DNA of 24,632 bases from Phycisphaerae bacterium (GTDB taxonomy: Bacteria > Planctomycetota > Phycisphaerae > Phycisphaerales > SM1A02), in assembly GCA_018665385.1 (NCBI GenBank), contig JABJDN010000132.1:1-24632 (forward strand), read 5' to 3'. The position numbers and the translations under genes are program-made. Below the pieces are notes generated by a model. That model did not search any database, was not told where the DNA came from, and saw only the letters and a list, made by a program, of their open reading frames with translations. Below are positions 1 through 6,356 of this stretch, piece after piece (position 1 is the stretch's first letter; every line of letters begins with the position of its first letter).

Positions 1-8
1 TCAGTTGC

Positions 9-245
9 TTAGGCAATCTGTTGCTTCGTAAGTCGGCCTCTTGCGTTTTCAAGTTTGCCGAGCAAGACAACATCTGGTGTATTTGGTGCTTTCTTTTTCC
101 AACTCTCGGGTACATCTTCATCGTCGCAGGTGAGCCACGTAATTGAATTCCCGCGCCTTGCCAGCACGGCACAAAAATCTATCGCTGCACGCGCAGTTCC
201 ACCTTCGGAGAGTCGAGTGGTTGGGAAGTAATGCACAATATTCAT
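9..245 (-). CDS. Glycosyltransferase (GT4-like) N-terminal fragment, ends at an in-frame stop
   Basis: Encodes only 78 residues. The start (MNIVHYFPTTRLSEGGTARA) is typical of the N-terminal Rossmann half of family-4-like glycosyltransferases: a beta strand, then an EGG-x-x-RA segment and a second strand reading ITWLTCDD. Family members are usually 350-420 residues, so about four fifths is missing, including the nucleotide-sugar-binding half. Translation stops at a TAA (positions 9-11). The eight bases beyond would continue as Ala-Thr in the same frame, so either a nonsense change (for example CAA to TAA), a sequencing error or a frameshift just outside the window could explain it. The ATG overlaps the stop of the upstream sulfotransferase-like gene by 4 bases (ATGA), suggesting coupled translation. 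The family call is fairly sure; whether the gene is broken cannot be decided from this window. Confidence 0.6.
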   Translation of the reverse strand: MNIVHYFPTTRLSEGGTARAAIDFCAVLARRGNSITWLTCDDEDVPESWKKKAPNTPDVVLLGKLENARGRLTKQQIA

Positions 246-484
246 AGTGAAATGTCACTTTCTGCTGTAATCCAAGTATCTTCAATTTCGTCTGTAGTTT
301 CAGTCAGTAAATCCATACTGAATTCCCCGCACTGTTCTTTTACATCATTCGTGAAATGATTGTTCCAATCTCCTGCTACTCCTTTACGCGCAGTTCCCCA
401 TTTGTTGATTGCAAGCCTCTTGCCAATCCGCGTAACGAAAGGCGGAAGCGTACGTGCAATCGATTCTAAGCGTTTTGTGTTCAT
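242..484 (-). CDS. Short protein matching the C-terminal PAPS-binding segment of sulfotransferases
   Basis: An 80-residue protein. Residues 33-45 (RKGVAGDWNNHFT) match the conserved C-terminal motif RKGxxGDWKNHFT of PAPS-dependent sulfotransferases, which contacts the 3'-phosphate of PAPS. A helix and a Trp near residue 71 follow, as in the family. The N-terminal P-loop for the 5'-phosphosulfate (PKSGTTW type) is absent, and there is no room for it: the stop of the upstream gene lies only 9 bases before this ATG. It could not work alone as a normal sulfotransferase. It may be the remnant of a deleted gene, or a small partner protein. It overlaps the downstream glycosyltransferase start by 4 bases, so the reading frame is embedded in the operon. 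Family resemblance is fairly sure; function is unknown. Confidence 0.55.
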   Translation of the reverse strand: MNTKRLESIARTLPPFVTRIGKRLAINKWGTARKGVAGDWNNHFTNDVKEQCGEFSMDLLTETTDEIEDTWITAESDISL

Positions 485-493
485 CGAACTGTG

Positions 494-1348
494 TTAATGT
501 AATCCAACGATTTCAAACTGCTTTTGGTCAATGCATTCAATGTGTTCTTCAGGAACTCGACCAATTGGCCAAGCATCTGTGAGTTCAATTAACACCCAGT
601 CATCACCTTTATAGCGAATTGTTTGGTCTTCAGGCTCTGGTATGACATCAACTGCTGCAAACACGTGCTCATGTTTTACAATAAAAACCACTTCGGTTAA
701 ATCAATACTTCTTACAAGTGTTGCGAAAAGCATACTCTTAGAGTCACAATCTCCCCATTGATTCGTGAGCACTTCAATTGGCATAATCGCGCCTATGGTA
801 ATTATTTCTTTTCCGTTGTCGTCTATTCGATTGTTTGGTGGCAATCGGTATTCAAGAGATTGAACGAACGAAGCAAAAGCGCCTACAAGTTCTCGCCTTG
901 AACGATACCCCTTGCGTCTAGCAATACTACGAATATCTTTCGCAGCATCGCGTAATTCCCTGCTGCTCTGATCAATGACCCATTGATAATCGATAACATA
1001 GCTTTTCATATCGTCAGACATTTTGATACCACGCCGTGCAGCTTTCTTTTGCAAACTAACCTGCTTCTTTTGCAAGTCATCTTCGCTGGTGTACGTAAAC
1101 GTAGTCCATGATTTTGGAATGCCAAAACTTTCGATTGCAGCGTCAATATCACGGTTGTTTATTTTGATAGAACAATCGAGTTCCGTAATGGAACTGCGAG
1201 GGTTCACAATAGCAGTGTCGCCTTCCCAGCGGACAACTTCGCGTGTGTTGATGTCTTTCCATTCGAATTCATACCGCTTTGTTGAGCCTGCAAATGCACT
1301 GCTCGCGGTTAGGCAAAGAAGAAGTATGTATGTGTTAATCCATTTCAT
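494..1348 (-). CDS. Secreted transglutaminase-like cysteine protein
   Basis: A 284-residue protein with a clear signal peptide (positively charged start, hydrophobic stretch, AFA-G cleavage site near residue 20). The C-terminal half carries the pattern of the transglutaminase-like papain fold: Cys201 in the segment QWGDCDSKS, His228 in HEHVFAA, and Asp258 in LIELTDAW, giving a plausible Cys-His-Asp triad. The central part (about 95-160) is charged and helical. The substrate is unknown; such periplasmic proteins act as peptidases, amidases or cross-linkers. The start overlaps the end of the threonine aldolase gene by 14 bases, and the next gene starts 9 bases after its stop, so it is part of a minus-strand operon. 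Confident as a secreted transglutaminase-like protein; the exact reaction cannot be told. Confidence 0.75.
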   Translation of the reverse strand: MKWINTYILLLCLTASSAFAGSTKRYEFEWKDINTREVVRWEGDTAIVNPRSSITELDCSIKINNRDIDAAIESFGIPKSWTTFTYTSEDDLQKKQVSLQKKAARRGIKMSDDMKSYVIDYQWVIDQSSRELRDAAKDIRSIARRKGYRSRRELVGAFASFVQSLEYRLPPNNRIDDNGKEIITIGAIMPIEVLTNQWGDCDSKSMLFATLVRSIDLTEVVFIVKHEHVFAAVDVIPEPEDQTIRYKGDDWVLIELTDAWPIGRVPEEHIECIDQKQFEIVGLH

Positions 1349-2381
1349 GACAAGTGTCAGCGGTTACTTGAATTGCTCGTTCTATATCTGCATCTGTGAC
1401 GCCTAAGTGTGTTACAAATCGCACTCTCTGTGGGTCTAAAGCTTCCGCTAAAATTCCATTCTTCCATAATTTTCGGCACAACGTAGCCCCATCTCCAAGA
1501 CTTCTGTCAATATCGATGAAAACTAGGTTTGTTTCCGTATTTTCAACATCGCAAGAAAGCCCAGAAATTTGGTTTATGCCAGTTGCAAGGGCTTTCGCAT
1601 GCAAATGGTCCTCAACTAACCTTTCAAGTTGATGGTCTATGGCAAATGCAGCTGCCCCAGCGAGAATGCCCGTTTGCCGCATTGTGCCACCAAACATTTT
1701 ACGAATTCGATGCGCCCGGCGAATTACATCCTTTGTACCCATGAGTACCGAGCCAGCAGGGCACCCAAGCCCTTTTGAAAAACATGCTGAAACAGTATCA
1801 AACTGTGCGGTAATGGTTTTCGCATTATGATTACTTGCGATAATGGCATGCCAAACACGCGCGCCATCAAGGTGCGTGCGTAAGCCTTCTGCATGAGCAG
1901 TGGTGCAAACAGATTGTAATTGCTCCAACGGCCAAACTGAACCGCCACCTCGATTGTGCGTATTCTCGAGCGACACGAGTGCACTATTTCCAAAATGCGC
2001 ATCGTCTGGCCGAATAGATGCAACAACATCATCAGATGTAAAAAATCCTCGTTCACCATCCACCATTGCGAAACTGCAGCCACTTAAAGCAGCAGCGCCA
2101 CCTCCTTCGTAGTGCACAATATGGCTTTCTTTATGCACAATGATTTCGTCTCCAGGTTGCGTATGGCATCGAATAGCAATTTGGTTAGCCATTGTTCCAC
2201 TTGGAACAAAAAGGGCAGCTTCTTTTCCAAACATTGCAGCGCAATTTTCTTGCAAGGCATTGACTGTTGGATCATCACCCCATACATCATCGCCCAGAGG
2301 TGCATTCATCATCGCATCGCGCATGCCTTGCGTTGGTAGGGTGACAGTATCGCTTCTTAAATCAACTGTTAGTGTTTTCAT
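1335..2381 (-). CDS. ltaE: L-threonine aldolase (PLP-dependent, fold type I)
   Basis: A 348-residue protein of normal family length. It should cleave L-threonine or L-allo-threonine to glycine and acetaldehyde in the cytoplasm. The N-terminus VDLRSDTVTLPT followed by GDDVWGDDPTV is the threonine aldolase signature. His87 in the KESHIVHYE segment is placed to stack on the PLP ring, Asp172 in HLDGAR binds the pyridine nitrogen, and Lys203 in CFSKGLGCPAGS is the Schiff-base lysine. The Met chosen begins right at the conserved VDLRSDT. It is the first gene of the minus-strand run and diverges from the HdeD-like gene with 47 bases between start codons, so the promoters of both must sit in or overlap this short gap. 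Substrate stereochemistry (L versus L-allo) is not decided by sequence. Confidence 0.93.
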   Translation of the reverse strand: MKTLTVDLRSDTVTLPTQGMRDAMMNAPLGDDVWGDDPTVNALQENCAAMFGKEAALFVPSGTMANQIAIRCHTQPGDEIIVHKESHIVHYEGGGAAALSGCSFAMVDGERGFFTSDDVVASIRPDDAHFGNSALVSLENTHNRGGGSVWPLEQLQSVCTTAHAEGLRTHLDGARVWHAIIASNHNAKTITAQFDTVSACFSKGLGCPAGSVLMGTKDVIRRAHRIRKMFGGTMRQTGILAGAAAFAIDHQLERLVEDHLHAKALATGINQISGLSCDVENTETNLVFIDIDRSLGDGATLCRKLWKNGILAEALDPQRVRFVTHLGVTDADIERAIQVTADTCHEMD

Positions 2382-2428
2382 ACTACGATTGTAAGCAGGG
2401 ATGTATCTTTCTGGGTATTATTCTTCCT

Positions 2429-2956
2429 ATGATCAAATGGAAATGGTGTATTGTTGAGGGCGTTTTGCTCTTCGTTCTGGGTATTTTGGTAATTTCACAT
2501 CCTCAAGAGGCAGCGCTTACTATTGTTGACTTGCTTGGCTGGCTGTTATTGCTGCTTGGGTGTTTTGCCCTGGTCGGCGGAATTACAGCACAGGTCGGAC
2601 CAAGAGTGCCACCTGCATTGGCAGGGGGCGTGATTGCGTGCATTTGCGGACTGCTGCTTTTATTATTGCCAGGAGTTGCTATAGCAACGACCACCATAGT
2701 TGTAGCAATATTTTTTCTGTTGTCTGGGCTTATAGAGGTTTTCTCATCGTTTGCTTTGCGTTCTACGGGCGGTCATGCAAATCACTGGGGCCTTGCATTT
2801 TTTAATGGTTTTATCAGCATTATTTTTGGAATAGTGTTGCTGACCTATTGCCCATTGCCTGAAATTCTGGGCTTACTCTTTGGGATTAATATGCTCTGCT
2901 GTAGTGCGTATGCCATTTCACTTGGGTGGTTTTTTCGCAATGCACCAGCTCATTAA
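2429..2956 (+). CDS. HdeD-like (DUF308) integral membrane protein
   Basis: From the ATG at 2429 the protein has 175 residues and about six hydrophobic segments, with the two-fold repeat pattern and motifs of the HdeD/DUF308 family: an early GVLLFVLGILVISHP segment, and a second-half LLSGLIEVFSSF followed by a GLAFFNGFISIIFG helix. An upstream in-frame ATG at 2372 would overlap the start of the divergent aldolase gene, and the extra 19 residues have no family counterpart, so the shorter form is preferred. In Escherichia coli HdeD belongs to the acid-fitness island, but the molecular role is not known. The CLC antiporter gene starts at the very next base after its stop (TAAATG), so the two are surely co-translated. 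Confidence 0.85.
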   Translation: MIKWKWCIVEGVLLFVLGILVISHPQEAALTIVDLLGWLLLLLGCFALVGGITAQVGPRVPPALAGGVIACICGLLLLLLPGVAIATTTIVVAIFFLLSGLIEVFSSFALRSTGGHANHWGLAFFNGFISIIFGIVLLTYCPLPEILGLLFGINMLCCSAYAISLGWFFRNAPAH

Positions 2957-4267
2957 ATGAGTGGAACAAAACGACACTTCCAAAAGCTCACAATGGCAGC
3001 TCGATGCGTCGGAATGCTTGCGGGGGTTGGGGTAGGGCTAGTTGCATTTTATCTCGCATTTGTGGGAAGTTATGCGCACGATTTTCGAATGCAGGTTCTA
3101 GAAGAGGCACCTTGGGTGCTGTACCTTCTGCCTCCAGTAGTTCTGATTCTTATAAACTTTTTACGATTAAAATTTTTCTTAGGTACCGAAGGCACAGGTA
3201 TACCGCAAACAATAGCCGCATTAGAAATGGATGACGACGATGAGCGAAGCAAGATACTCTCGTTGCGGATTTTACTTGGAAAAATGCTGCTTACTACGCT
3301 TGGATTATTTAGCGGAGCATCCATGGGCAGAGAGGGTCCCACAGTACATGCTGGTGCATGCCTCGTGTATTTCACTCGTAAAATTGTTTCATTCCCGCCG
3401 TACTTTATTCAGCGAGGTTTGATTTTAGCAGGTGGCGCAGCCGGGATTGCGGCTGCATTTAATGCACCAGTTGCAGGAATCGTATTCTCTATTGAAGAAA
3501 TTGGACGATCATTTGACAAACGGAACTTAGGTTTAGTTACGGTCGTCGTCTTGGTCGCTTGCGTGGTGTGTATTGTCACGTTTGGCAATTATTGGTTCTA
3601 TGGAACAGTCGACGTGTCGTTGGGAGAATGGTCCGTTTGGGTTTTTATTCCAGTTATTGCAATTGCAATGGGCGGCCTTGGCGGTTTGTTTTCGGCCTGT
3701 ATTGTAAAGGCGTACCCGATAGTTTCAAGCGCTATGCGTAAACATCCGGTCCTTATTCCGCTCGGTATAGGTGTGTTAATCGGTGGACTTGGTTGGCTTT
3801 CTAACGGCGCAACATTGGGTACGGGGTTTACTCAAGCGCAATCTATGCTTGTGCATCAAGAACAAATGGAGTGGTACTATCCGATACTTCGAGTCATCGC
3901 TACAGGCCTCACTCTTTTGAGCGGAATACCTGGCGGTCTCTTCGACCCGACTCTATCAGCAGGTGCATGTTTTGGTCAATGGTTTACAGGTCTAATCCAT
4001 CAATTTGAGTGGGCCTCTGGAGTCGAGCCACAACTTGTCATGTTGATTGCAATGGCGTGCTTCTTCGCAGGTGTTGTACAAAGCCCAGTTACCGCAGTGG
4101 TCATTCTCGTAGAGATGACAAATTCTGTCCATGCAACATTGCCGATGATGGCGGGAGCGATCATCGCGTATGCAGTTTCCCGAAGAATCTGTACTTGTTC
4201 AATTTACGTTTCGCTTGCAAGTACTTATTTGAGCGAAAAGCGTGGCGCAGAGTTGCGTGATGCTTGA
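2957..4267 (+). CDS. CLC-family chloride/proton antiporter
   Basis: A 436-residue polytopic protein without C-terminal CBS domains. All main CLC signatures are present: G79-T80-G81-I82-P83 (anion-site loop; most bacterial CLCs have Ser where this has Thr80), G124-R-E126-G-P with the gating glutamate, FSIEE with Glu181 in the place of the internal proton glutamate of the E. coli protein, and a GIPGGLFDPTLSAGACFG segment in the second half. Presence of both glutamates favours a 2 Cl-/1 H+ antiporter rather than a channel. The start directly abuts the stop of the HdeD-like gene. The 3' end overlaps the convergent sigma-like gene by 43 bases. Family assignment is secure; chloride selectivity is inferred, and the Ser-to-Thr exchange could alter it. 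Confidence 0.93.
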   Translation: MSGTKRHFQKLTMAARCVGMLAGVGVGLVAFYLAFVGSYAHDFRMQVLEEAPWVLYLLPPVVLILINFLRLKFFLGTEGTGIPQTIAALEMDDDDERSKILSLRILLGKMLLTTLGLFSGASMGREGPTVHAGACLVYFTRKIVSFPPYFIQRGLILAGGAAGIAAAFNAPVAGIVFSIEEIGRSFDKRNLGLVTVVVLVACVVCIVTFGNYWFYGTVDVSLGEWSVWVFIPVIAIAMGGLGGLFSACIVKAYPIVSSAMRKHPVLIPLGIGVLIGGLGWLSNGATLGTGFTQAQSMLVHQEQMEWYYPILRVIATGLTLLSGIPGGLFDPTLSAGACFGQWFTGLIHQFEWASGVEPQLVMLIAMACFFAGVVQSPVTAVVILVEMTNSVHATLPMMAGAIIAYAVSRRICTCSIYVSLASTYLSEKRGAELRDA

Positions 4268-4533
4268 ATAGATTCACGCGCGATTTTTCGCAATCGTTGA
4301 ATCCTGCAAAGCACATCGCTCATCGACATGCTCATTACAACATGAATCTCCCACGCGGAGAGTCGCTCTGCAAAATGCAAAGCGAGAATTTGTCTATCGG
4401 TCCAGTTGAGATTCGAAAAGAATGAACCAAGCTTGTCGTCGAATTGGTCGGTGTTCAAGCGAAGTTTTTCACTCTTATTCTGTGGTAGAGATTGTGGACC
4501 GATATGGCCTAGTGGTGATGTGTCGGCGATCAT
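4225..4533 (-). CDS. Small sigma-70 region-4-like helix-turn-helix protein
   Basis: A 102-residue protein using the ATG at 4533, which has a good ribosome binding site (AGGAAG, six bases upstream, positions 4540-4545). Residues about 44-90 resemble sigma factor region 4.2: WTDRQILALHFAERLSAWEI, then a recognition helix and an R-I-Q-R-L-R-K stretch. Sigma region 2 is absent, so it cannot be a complete ECF sigma factor. The N-terminal 40 residues are polar and unmatched. It may be a stand-alone DNA-binding regulator or a partial sigma that works with a partner. A longer start at 4566 is possible but has no clear ribosome site. Its last 43 bases are antisense to the end of the CLC gene. Confidence 0.6.
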   Translation of the reverse strand: MIADTSPLGHIGPQSLPQNKSEKLRLNTDQFDDKLGSFFSNLNWTDRQILALHFAERLSAWEIHVVMSMSMSDVLCRIQRLRKIARESIQASRNSAPRFSLK

Positions 4534-4556
4534 GGGCGACTTCCTGTCTTGTTTAG

Positions 4557-4577
4557 GAACCAGCACTCCGCTGGTTC
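4557..4577. repeat. Perfect 8-bp inverted repeat (hairpin) upstream of the sigma-like gene
   Basis: GAACCAGC (4557-4564), loop ACTCC, GCTGGTTC (4570-4577). It is followed by AGGGTGACA. On the minus strand it lies 24 bases upstream of the start codon at 4533, so it would sit in the leader of that gene. It may be a REP-like palindrome or a leader hairpin; there is no T-run, so it is not a typical terminator. Confidence 0.6.
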
Positions 4578-4726
4578 AGGGTGACAAGCGAATGCGACTG
4601 CATTTTCATTCAGAAAATAAAAATCAATAAAAAGTTTGGCTTGGTTGAAAAGAATACGTTCAATCATGATTATCTATACGTGGCAACAGCCACCTCCTTA
4701 CGAACTCCTCTCTCTTTTTTCTCACT

Positions 4727-4769
4727 GCGAGCCTCCGCCAAAAGCGGGGGCTCGCGGCGTTTCTGCCGC
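4727..4769. repeat. GC-rich palindromic element with two nested hairpins
   Basis: A 12-bp stem, GCGAGCCTCCGC (4727-4738) against GCGGGGGCTCGC (4744-4755), is interrupted only by one T-G wobble and has a CAAAA loop. A second stem uses GCGGC (4754-4758) and GCCGC (4765-4769). The element is much richer in GC than its surroundings. It lies in the 253-base gap between the PilZ gene and the sigma-like gene. No T-run follows on either strand, although a T-rich stretch (4713-4720) precedes it on the plus strand, which would be an A-rich tract after the hairpin on the minus strand. It may be a REP-like repeat or a factor-dependent terminator for the lipA-PilZ transcript. The rest of the gap holds no convincing gene. 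Confidence 0.6.
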
Positions 4770-4786
4770 TAACAACAGGTTTTTGG

Positions 4787-5107
4787 TTAATTGGAACCAA
4801 AAAACCAGATGCCACATCGGTAGCCATCATCGTCGGCTTCATTACTGCTCCAAGCAACCATCATTGGTTGATGCACAGCAGTACCCTCAGGTAGGTATCG
4901 AGTAATAACACCCGTCATACCCTCAGAAAGGGGAAATTGTGAGGTGATTTGCATGCCACCCGCGCTTCGGTCAATGACGTTGTACCGCACTGGTGTGTCA
5001 AAATCATGACTCCAGCGAAGAACAGCTTCACCGCTGTACGCAGTACGAGCTTTATTTCGTCGATTTTGGCTTGAAACGTCCGATTGAATGTTTGAATCGT
5101 TAATCAT
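4787..5107 (-). CDS. PilZ-domain protein (c-di-GMP binding)
   Basis: A 106-residue single-domain protein. The two PilZ signatures are intact: R17-x-x-x-R21 (in the RRNKAR segment) and D46-x-S48-x-x-G51 (IDRSAGGM), with the expected beta-strand spacing. It should bind cyclic di-GMP in the cytoplasm and pass the signal to motility, pili or polysaccharide export, but the target is not shown by sequence. The lipA stop lies 61 bases upstream on the same strand, so co-transcription is likely. A small inverted repeat, CACCT-TTT-AGGTG (5122-5134), sits in that leader just before the start and could form a hairpin near the ribosome site. The nearby exopolysaccharide operon and pilin genes are plausible output systems. 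Confidence 0.85.
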   Translation of the reverse strand: MINDSNIQSDVSSQNRRNKARTAYSGEAVLRWSHDFDTPVRYNVIDRSAGGMQITSQFPLSEGMTGVITRYLPEGTAVHQPMMVAWSSNEADDDGYRCGIWFFGSN

Positions 5108-5168
5108 TCCATGCTCTTCGTCACCTTTTAGGTGGCACTTAAGCCGTGAAATGAAAATATGTTACGAA

Positions 5169-6200
5169 TTATTCAGCGTTCTGTTTTAACTTAAATTCGC
5201 GTACTTGCTCTTCAGCATGGTACGAACTCCGAACAAGTGGCCCAGACTCTACGACCCGGAATCCTAACTCAAGCCCTTTTTCCTTGTACACGGCAAATTG
5301 GTCAGGGTGAACCCAGCGATCGATAGGCAAGTGGTTTCGGCTTGGTTGCAGGTATTGCCCAATTGTAATAATCTCGGTTTTGGACTTTTCGCGTATATCA
5401 GCGAGCATAACAAGGACTTCTTCATCGGTTTCGCCAATTCCAACCATGATTCCAGTTTTGCTTACAAGCCCAGAATCTTGAATTCTTGTCAGTACTTGCA
5501 TTGAGCGGTCGTACGTCGCCTGTGGTCGAACTGCACTATGCATGCGGGGAACAGTTTCTAGGTTGTGGGCTAAAATTTCAGGTTGCGATTCTATAACCGT
5601 CCGTAAATCCTGCTCATTGCCTTGAAAATCACCGATGAGGGCTTCTACAGTCGTATTCGGTGCCTGAGCATGAACCTCTGCGATTGTTTCAGCCCAAATA
5701 GCGGCCCCGCCGTCTGGTAGATCGTCCCTGTCAACACAAGTAACAACGATATGGCGTAACTCCATAAGAGATACAGATTTACCGACTTTTTTGGGCTCAT
5801 CGTAATCGGGGGGTGCAGGTTTGCCAGTCTTGACATTGCAGAAGCCGCACGATCGGGTGCATGTATCCCCAAGAATCATGATTGTTGCAGTTCCCCTTGA
5901 CCAGCAATCACCAATATTTGGGCAAGAGGCCTCCTGGCATACAGTATGTAAGCCATGGGTTTCCATGTTTTGCCTGATAGTTCTGTAGCCTTCACCGCTT
6001 GGAATCTGGGCTCGAATCCACGATGGTTTACGTCGCATAATCAGTGACTGTGAGTCTGGCGCGTTATTGAGTACTTGAGTACTTAAATCAAGAACAGCAG
6101 AGCGTCTCGTTTGCCTAGCGGTATCTCCACCAAGTGGTCTTGGATGGCGAGGTGAATTCTGGTTCGTTTTAGTTGGCGAAGGATTATGCACAGATTGCAT
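5169..6200 (-). CDS. lipA: Lipoyl synthase (radical SAM)
   Basis: Inserts two sulfur atoms into the octanoyl group on lipoyl domains of 2-oxoacid dehydrogenases and the glycine cleavage H protein. Both iron-sulfur clusters are supported: auxiliary cluster cysteines C88, C93 and C99 (CQEASCPNIGDC), and the radical SAM CxxxCxxC at C114, C118 and C121 (CTRSCGFC). The C-terminal RSSYHAEE supplies the conserved serine ligand. The DRDDLPDGGA segment is typical, although TCV replaces the usual TSV before it. The 343-residue form has a 54-residue N-terminal extension, polar and proline-rich, that most LipA proteins lack. An internal Met55 (6038) directly precedes the conserved KPSWIRAQIP start, so the true start may be there. 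Diverges from the exopolysaccharide operon. Confidence 0.95.
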   Translation of the reverse strand: MQSVHNPSPTKTNQNSPRHPRPLGGDTARQTRRSAVLDLSTQVLNNAPDSQSLIMRRKPSWIRAQIPSGEGYRTIRQNMETHGLHTVCQEASCPNIGDCWSRGTATIMILGDTCTRSCGFCNVKTGKPAPPDYDEPKKVGKSVSLMELRHIVVTCVDRDDLPDGGAAIWAETIAEVHAQAPNTTVEALIGDFQGNEQDLRTVIESQPEILAHNLETVPRMHSAVRPQATYDRSMQVLTRIQDSGLVSKTGIMVGIGETDEEVLVMLADIREKSKTEIITIGQYLQPSRNHLPIDRWVHPDQFAVYKEKGLELGFRVVESGPLVRSSYHAEEQVREFKLKQNAE

Positions 6201-6315
6201 ATTCTACCAGTCAAAGAAAGGTACCGCACTCAACTATATAGACAACATTGGTCGATAAAGTCCGATACCATCCCACATATTAATATCGGGAAGGGCGGAT
6301 TGAATGAAGTATTCC

Positions 6316-6333
6316 CCAAATTTTCAAATTTGG
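6316..6333. promoter_or_regulatory. Palindrome CCAAATTT-TC-AAATTTGG before the exopolysaccharide operon, candidate operator
   Basis: A perfect 8-bp inverted repeat with a two-base spacer, ending 23 bases before the ATG of the export lipoprotein. It lies in the 156-base divergent gap between lipA and the operon. A second, looser pair, CCGATA (6262-6267) and TATCGG (6284-6289), lies further upstream. The symmetry and position fit the binding site of a dimeric regulator, or a leader hairpin. No convincing -35/-10 pair was identified. This is inference from symmetry only. Confidence 0.4.
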
Positions 6334-6356
6334 ATTATTGAACAGACTGGATAAAA

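Noticed and set aside
1724..2083. 119-residue minus-strand frame inside the threonine aldolase gene
   Set aside because: Out-of-frame shadow; the aldolase frame has all catalytic residues.
4530..4667. 45-codon minus-strand frame ending in ATGA with the sigma-like gene start
   Set aside because: It runs through the inverted repeat, has no ribosome site at a proper distance (an AAGGAGGT-like sequence at 4691-4700 is 23 bases too far) and no recognisable content.
4778..4806. Inverted repeat GGTTTTTGGTT / AACCAAAAAACC as a terminator for the PilZ gene
   Set aside because: It overlaps the last codons of the gene, is AT-rich with a bulge, and no T-run follows on the minus strand.
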